The position numbers were made by a program, and so were the translations under genes. From positions 285,495-349,494 of the forward strand of contig SNVD02008806.1 in NCBI GenBank assembly GCA_013180625.2: 64,000 nucleotides of DNA, given 5' to 3'. The first letter of the stretch is position 1, and the number at the start of each line of letters is the position of its first letter. This document shows, one piece after another, positions 58,500-64,000 of the stretch. The notes beneath the pieces were generated by a model that searched no databases, was not told the origin of the DNA, and saw only the letters and a list, made by a program, of their open reading frames with translations. This stretch comes from Boswellia sacra. Taxonomy: Eukaryota > Streptophyta > Magnoliopsida > Sapindales > Burseraceae.

Positions 58500-60900
58500 G
58501 TTGCTGTTTGCGTTTCCATGATGATTTTTGTGTGATCGACTTCCATTAATTTTCTTTGGGAAATCATAGATTTGCAATAGACATTGTGGATTGCTGTGTG
58601 ATTTTATATTTCTAATTGAACTTTGTAATTCATCATTCTTTTATCATCATACATCGACATTTTTGTGCAACTATTAAATAGATAGTCAGTTGCTGTACCG
58701 ATTCAACACAAAAAGCAGATTGGGGTCCTTTTCTTACAATCAGCAGCAAAGAGAATAGTAAAACATGATAATTAATAAGCCAACCACAGCCCATTGGAAA
58801 GAAAGAAAAAATAAATCTGAAGTACTAAAAGTTTAGAATCATAATGATGTTAGGATAAGCAGAACTGATCCTCTTAAGACTCCCATGCATGCAAATTTAT
58901 TCCAAGATTGGGAATAACTAGTTGAAAGTTTTTAGCATTCTTTCAAATTTCTAATTATTATTGAAAAATAATCTTAGAAACTAGTTTAATTTAAAAATTA
59001 TCAACCTTTTGTAACTCAACTAAAACAAACGCCTCCCTGGTCATTTCATTCTCTTTTATTCGATTTTGATTTCTTTAAGGTTAAAAACCACATCCTGAAA
59101 ATCAGTCTTCAATTCAAGAAGGCGGATTAAAGTTCATATCTTAGTGTTTGTATTTTTATGATACGTGAAAGTGATGAATTCTGTTTAAAGTTCAAAATCT
59201 CATTTGATTGCGGGAAACAGCCAACCTCTGCACTTTGCCTTTGCAGTAAAAGTCACTGAGAAGAGTAATTAGAAACATAGCAAATAAAGCTAAAATGTAA
59301 TCTAATTTGTCTGACTTAAAATGTCTCTATAAACTACTTCACGAAGAGTGAAACCAATCAGCTGGTTCTTGGAAGCAACGAACACAACTAGAAAAAATAC
59401 AACACGATGCATCTGAATCTCCTTGTCTCTATTTCTTATCATATCCACTTTGCCCTGACCTCAACCTCACTGCATTTCTTGTCTGCTGGTATCTATGTTC
59501 CCTGAGAAAGTCTGACCACTATGTTTAATATTTTCTACAAGGCATCAAAACATTTTTTGTTCAGAAAATGCAAACAAATTAGATATTTGTTCAGAAAATG
59601 CACCAACAGAGGTAATACCTGATTCAAGAATTACTGAGACAGTTGCACCATAATTTTAGATATTTTTATATGGCTTGCGTTCAGAAATTGAAAAAGATCT
59701 CTTCACTTTTTTAAGCTAGGCAAATAGATGATTATACTCTATTATTATAATAAATATCAGGTTATCATTAATTCCCTTACACTTGGAAGCTATTTCTGTT
59801 AAAAAACACAAACATAATTTCAACTTTTCTACAATGCCCAAATGCCTCAATGATATCCCAGGATTAATGCCACCAAGCAGAAACATAGTAAAGATGCCTA
59901 ATTTTCTTGTTCATTTAAATATTTATGTATAACCATAATTTTTCAAGTAAATGAATACATCAGATGAAATATTATTGAAGCTTTTACTTGAAACAGTTTA
60001 TCCTAAAGTAGAAATTTGGTCAAAAAGGGTAAAAGGACCTAAAGAAATTTTAATCAACAATAAATGAATGTGATCTAAGATAGATAGATAGATATATCTG
60101 AGTTGAGTTGGGTTGGGTTGTGTTGTGTGGTGTTGTGTGTAGGTTAGATATGTAATAAGTGGGGTAGTGTAAAACTCAAAACAGAAAACTAGAGAGATTT
60201 GTTTAGCGAGAGAGAGAGTTATATATGAATAAGTATGTTGGTTTGTTGTTGTTGGGTTGCTGCTTCAGCTTCAGCTGTTTCTGAAATCTCTGCTGCTACT
60301 GTTGGTTTCTGTTGGGTATGCTTAGGCTGCTGCTGCTACTACTACCACTTCTGTCTTTTCTGAGCAAAGAGAAGTTGGGGATTTAGTTGAGAGGGAGAGA
60401 TGATGACCGAGTTTTTTTAGCTGTGGAGACTCAGCCTCAAGTAGTAGTAGTAGTAATAGAGATACAGAGAGAGAGAAAGGAGAATGAAATAATGAAATTG
60501 AGGAAGTGATGAGTGATAATGAAAGCGTGTTTACTAGAAATAAATAAATATATATATGTATGCAAATAACGACCTTTAATATACTAATAAATGCCAATAT
60601 ATTTTCTTTTATTTATACAAATTTTTGTATGCTATTTAATAAATTTCCCTAATTCCTCACTCTATAATTCTCCTCTATCTTCTTCTTCTTCTGCTTCTAG
60701 AGCTTTTGTCTTTCCATTTTCTCTCTCTCTATCTTTGATCTCTCCAACACAAACAAGCATTAAAACTAGCTATCTAAAATAATTTCTCAACTTGAAAGGT
60801 TCACTCTTCTATCTCAACTCGTTTTCTTCTTGTCTTATTGTTCTGTATTTGAGGGAAAACAAAAAAGTTGAAACTTTAGTCAATTTATTGCAGGTATAGA
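58500..60900. other. Non-coding interior of the CACTA element
   Basis: AT-rich, with a GTTGGGTTGT-type simple repeat at about 60,100-60,140 and trinucleotide-rich stretches (GCTGCTGCTACT) at 60,250-60,450. The latter make the 91-residue minus-strand ORF poly-Leu/Ala. A plausible splice acceptor TTTATTGCAG lies at about 60,893. No TnpA-like protein was found. Confidence 0.4.
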
Positions 60901-60939
60901 ATATGAGTACAAAACAGTTCAGCCGTGGTGAGCAGTTCA

Positions 60940-62558
60940 GGAGGCAGAGTGTCCCTTGTATCCAGGTTGTGAGATTTTTACTTCACTTTCATTTACTGTT
61001 CAACTTTTGCAACTGAAAGTGTTGCACGGATGGACGTACACTTCAATGACAAAGTTACTGAAACTTTTGAAGAAAGCCTTTCCAGAAAAATCCAAAATTC
61101 CTTCCTCATATTATGAGGCACAAAAGATAACTACTGACTTGGGGTTTACATACCAGTCTTGGGATGCTTGTCCCAACAATTGTATGTTGTTTAGAGGTGA
61201 GTATGGAAATTTGGATAGGTGTTGCATATGCCATCAATCTCGATATAAGAACTTTGATGAGGTGAATGATGCATCAAATCCCAATGGTAAAATTGCTGCA
61301 AAACAAGTTAGATACTTTCCATTAATTCCTAGGTTGCAAAGATTATTCATGTCTTCAAAAACTGCTTCTTTAATGCGATGGCATGCAGAAGATCATATTA
61401 AAGATGGTGTACTAAGACATCCCGCTGATAGCCCTTGTTGGAGAACTTTTGATGAAAAGCATCCTGCTTTTGCTGCTGATTCTCGTAATGTTAGACTTGG
61501 ATTGGCAGTAGACGGATTTAATCCATTCAGGACTATGTCCATAGCACATAGTACATGGCCTATTGTGTTGATGCCATACAACTTACCTCCTTGGTTGTGT
61601 ATGAAAGAAACTTTTTTCATTTTATCTGTGCTAATAGATGGTCCAAAAGGTCTTGGAAATAAGATCGATGTCTATATGCAGCAATTGCTTCCTCTTGCTG
61701 CATATAGACAATGGTCCAAAAGTCATGATAATCATATTTTGATACAACAATTGCTTCCTCTTGCTGCTCGAAGGGCTTTGCCAAAAAATGTTGTTGTTAC
61801 TTTGATTGAGTTAGCAAACTTTTTCAAGCAACTGTGCTCCAAAGTGAATACTGTAGATGACTTAAACTCTATTCAACATCAAGTTGTGCTTACACTCTGC
61901 AATCTTGAGAAAATTTTTCCACCTTCATTCTTTGACATAATGGAGCATTTGCCTATTCATCTTGCTCAAGAGGCATCTTTAGCGGGACCGGTACAATTTC
62001 GATGGATGTATCCTATTGAAAGGTATTTTTAAATCACATGTTACCTAATGTTCTTTTAACTTCCATTCTTATCAACGAATATATATTTAGAAATCTTTCG
62101 GATTCTATAGGTATTTACTAACTTTGAAGAGATATGTGGGCAATCGTGCACACCCGGAGGCTTCTATTGCTAAGGGATATCTACTGGAGGAGTGCATAAA
62201 TTTTTGTTCAAGATATCTTGATGAGGTCGAGACTAAAATTAATCGAGGACCCCGAAATAAGGATGGTACCTCAAGTGAAGGAGAGCATTTTGAACTTGAT
62301 GATGTATCTTGGGTTCAAGCACATAGATATGTGCTAGTTAATACACCTTATATTGATCCCTTTCGAGAGTAAGATATGCATCATCATTTCTTTTTCTAAG
62401 CAACTTAGTGAAGTTGACTTGCATAGTTAGTAATGTCTTTTGATGTCTTCTGACACAGGAAGCATCTAAATGAACTTCAACGACAAATGCCCCGTTCTAC
62501 TATTCATGAAATCCATAAAGAGCATAACAAAACCTTCCATGAATGGTTTCAAAGTCAT
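60940..62558 (+). pseudogene. Tnp2-type CACTA transposase, internally deleted and 3'-truncated
   Basis: Exon 1 (to 62022) holds YPGCEIFTSLSFTVQLLQLK, then a zinc-finger-like CPNNCMLFRGEYGNLDRCCIC, then DGVLRHPADSPCWRTFDEKH and GLAVDGFNPF, the transposase_21/Tnp2 signature. After GPKGLGNKIDVYMQ the reading jumps, with a repeated QLLPLAA, straight to the DUF4218-like part (LPKNVVVTLIELANFFKQLC). The second half of the transposase core is gone. Exons 2 (62111-62368, CINFCSRYLDEVETK) and 3 (62459-62558, HEWFQSH) have good GT-AG borders and phase. The N-terminal transposase-associated domain is also not seen. It is therefore not an active transposase. Confidence 0.87.
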
Positions 62559-62588
62559 GTAAGTGTTAGTTATCTATTGAAGTGCTAC

Positions 62589-64000
62589 TGATAAGTGTCT
62601 ATTTATATATCATTTTCATATCAATTCGTCCATGTTTCTTTGCTATATTCCTTGGTATTTTTATGTTTTTTGTGTGGTTTTGATGTTTGTAGGAGTTTTG
62701 GAGCAACTTGCACAAAAATGGAGTAAAACCCTTCACTTTCACCTCTGCTAGTCAACCAATTTCTCGGAGTTGATTGTATCGATATACAATTAACCGGATA
62801 ACATGCTATATACCATTGAAAAGCTCTCGAAGTCTATTTTCTGGAGAAATTTACGGTTCACGAATTTATGTAGTGTACCGAAAGTTGTGATAAAAATGGT
62901 ATGAGAAGTGTATATTTGTAATTCCATATATCACTGTAGCATGTTATTAAATACGGGGCACTGTAGCAAGTTACTGTAGCAGAGTATTTAAACACATTTT
63001 AGGGTTTTATTTTCATAACTTGAAGAGGGGAAAACGTGGGAGGAGGCTGCATTTCTGGATTTCTCTCATCCCTTGGAGTTCTTGAAGGAGAAAGAAGATT
63101 TTGAAAGAGGAGGAACTACAATTCCAAGAAGATTCATCTACAAAGAAGATTTTCAAAGAATTTGCTAAGTTCTTTCTTTACTTTTCAATTCTGGAATTTC
63201 TCTGTATTGTATTTGTTATTCTGATTGAATATGTGTAACTAAATCTGAATTGGTTGAGGGTGATTTCAAAGCCCTTGATATGGATTTTGTGAGTTGATTG
63301 TGTAAGAAATTGTTATCCAATTCTCTAATTGAAGTTGCTTGTATTTCCCATATCTAATGCTTATGATTGCTTACTGATTGTATTTGGAATGGCCAACTGA
63401 ATATAATCTGTTGTTGTCTATTGCTAGATTAGAAATCTTGATCCGTAATTGTCATGAATTTCCAATCATTGTAGCAAAATTGTGATCAGAGATTGCAATT
63501 GGAAAATACAACCTAGGTTAAATAATCCGAACTTGTGTGATTATTGCTTAGATCAACCTATCTTTCTCATCGTAATGCTTCCATTGAATTAAACTCAGAG
63601 AGCTTGTTCTAGGTTGTTTAATGGATAGAGATTAAATAAAGAGCTTGTTTTATTTAACAACAAAGTAAGGAAAGATTGGGATAACAGAGCTTGTTGTTAT
63701 CTACGGTTGATAACTTCAATGCTGTAATTGGATGACAATTCTATGATTAATTCGCAAATCCATATCTTGTGGTAGAGAAGGATCCCTTAACCAGCTTTCT
63801 CCCATTGATTTTTCATTCAAATTTACTTTCTGTTTTGTTATTCTTTACTTGCATTCTTATTTCATTTAGTAAAATCATTCAACAAAAATCCCCCCTGTTT
63901 AGTTTATTGTTGCTGGAAATAACAAATTCAATTAGATCAATCCTCGTGGGAACGATATCTTACTTATCACTTTATTACTTGTGCGACTAGTATACTTGCT
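62589..64000 (+). repeat. Large LTR-type repeat entering the CACTA element, runs off the window
   Basis: Begins TGATAAGTGTCTATTTATAT within the intron after CACTA exon 3. It is non-coding, with a leader-like part (GAAAGAAGATTTTGAAAG) and a tail at about 63,930-64,000 (ATCCTCGTGGGAACGATA) that also occurs in reverse at 57,101-57,200. This looks like an LTR of a large non-coding (LARD-like) retroelement. Its 3' end is outside the window, so neither LTR length nor target duplication can be given. Confidence 0.55.

Larger units (their letters stand above)
57961..62588 (+). mobile_element. CACTA (En/Spm) transposon, left end and decayed transposase
   Basis: Starts CACTACAAGAATCAGGGGC, the CACTA terminal form. 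Two strong palindromes follow in the subterminal region: 57995-58022 (28 bp, CTGCGGTGG arms) and 58048-58065 (GGCGGTTTC arms). A Tnp2-type transposase fragment occupies about 60,940-62,558. The right end is not seen: a second LTR-type repeat enters the intron after exon 3 at 62,589. About 2.4 kb between the leader-like part and the transposase has no recognisable coding sequence. Confidence 0.85.

Noticed and set aside
60322..60597. 91-residue minus-strand ORF with Leu and Ala runs
   Set aside because: Low-complexity translation of trinucleotide-rich CACTA interior; no domain.

Overview
The window is nuclear DNA of a flowering plant, very probably a eudicot. It is AT-rich with short exons, GT-AG introns and long intergenic stretches, and it is packed with LTR retrotransposons and small DNA transposons. 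The species cannot be fixed from the sequence alone. No RNA gene, CRISPR array or bacterial-type operon was seen.

Layout. (1) 0.78-7.3 kb, minus strand: one complete host gene, a 601-residue MACPF-domain protein of the CAD1/NSL1 type, in seven coding exons with a likely 5'-UTR intron. (2) 7.3-12.0 kb: AT-rich spacer with an 872-bp MITE (8-bp target duplication). (3) 12,025-23,062: a full Ty3/gypsy element of the Tat type (two RNase H domains), with TSD CCTAT. Its pol is one open 1,318-residue frame, its gag region has three in-frame stops, and the 3' part carries a four-exon antisense gene, a 43-46 bp minisatellite and a GC-rich island with 40/80-bp repeats. (4) 23.2-31.8 kb: intergenic, with a 1.16-kb long-TIR element that may carry cargo, a probable solo LTR, a decayed hAT-like element and a 777-bp MITE (9-bp duplication). 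(5) 31,812-42,741: a Sirevirus-type Ty1/copia element with decayed gag, pol and env-like ORFs (TSD AGCAA). Its 5' LTR alone holds an 883-bp hAT MITE (TSD CCACGTAA). (6) 42.8-47.2 kb: a macro-domain (ADP-ribose-binding) gene, now a pseudogene. It is cut after eight codons by an internally deleted minus-strand copia element (TSD CTTTG) and further damaged at its binding loop, while its five 3' exons still have good splice sites. (7) 47,979-57,100: the start of a leucine-rich-repeat receptor-like protein gene, cut inside its signal peptide by a minus-strand Tekay-like chromovirus (48,002-56,859, TSD CAATG) and again about 80 codons in by a reverse LTR-type repeat. (8) 57,961 onward: a CACTA (En/Spm) transposon inside that repeat. 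Its Tnp2-type transposase is internally deleted, and the CACTA is itself entered at 62,589 by another LTR-type repeat that runs off the window.

How the parts relate. Only the MACPF gene looks like a working host gene. The two other host loci are shown by removing insertions at their exact target duplications, which rejoins their reading frames. The nesting also gives an order of events: RLP gene, then reverse LTR-type repeat, then CACTA, then a second LTR-type repeat; and Sirevirus, then hAT MITE. The least ordinary object is the antisense, intron-containing gene in the 3' half of the Tat element. Its probable promoter side coincides with the minisatellite and the GC-rich island.
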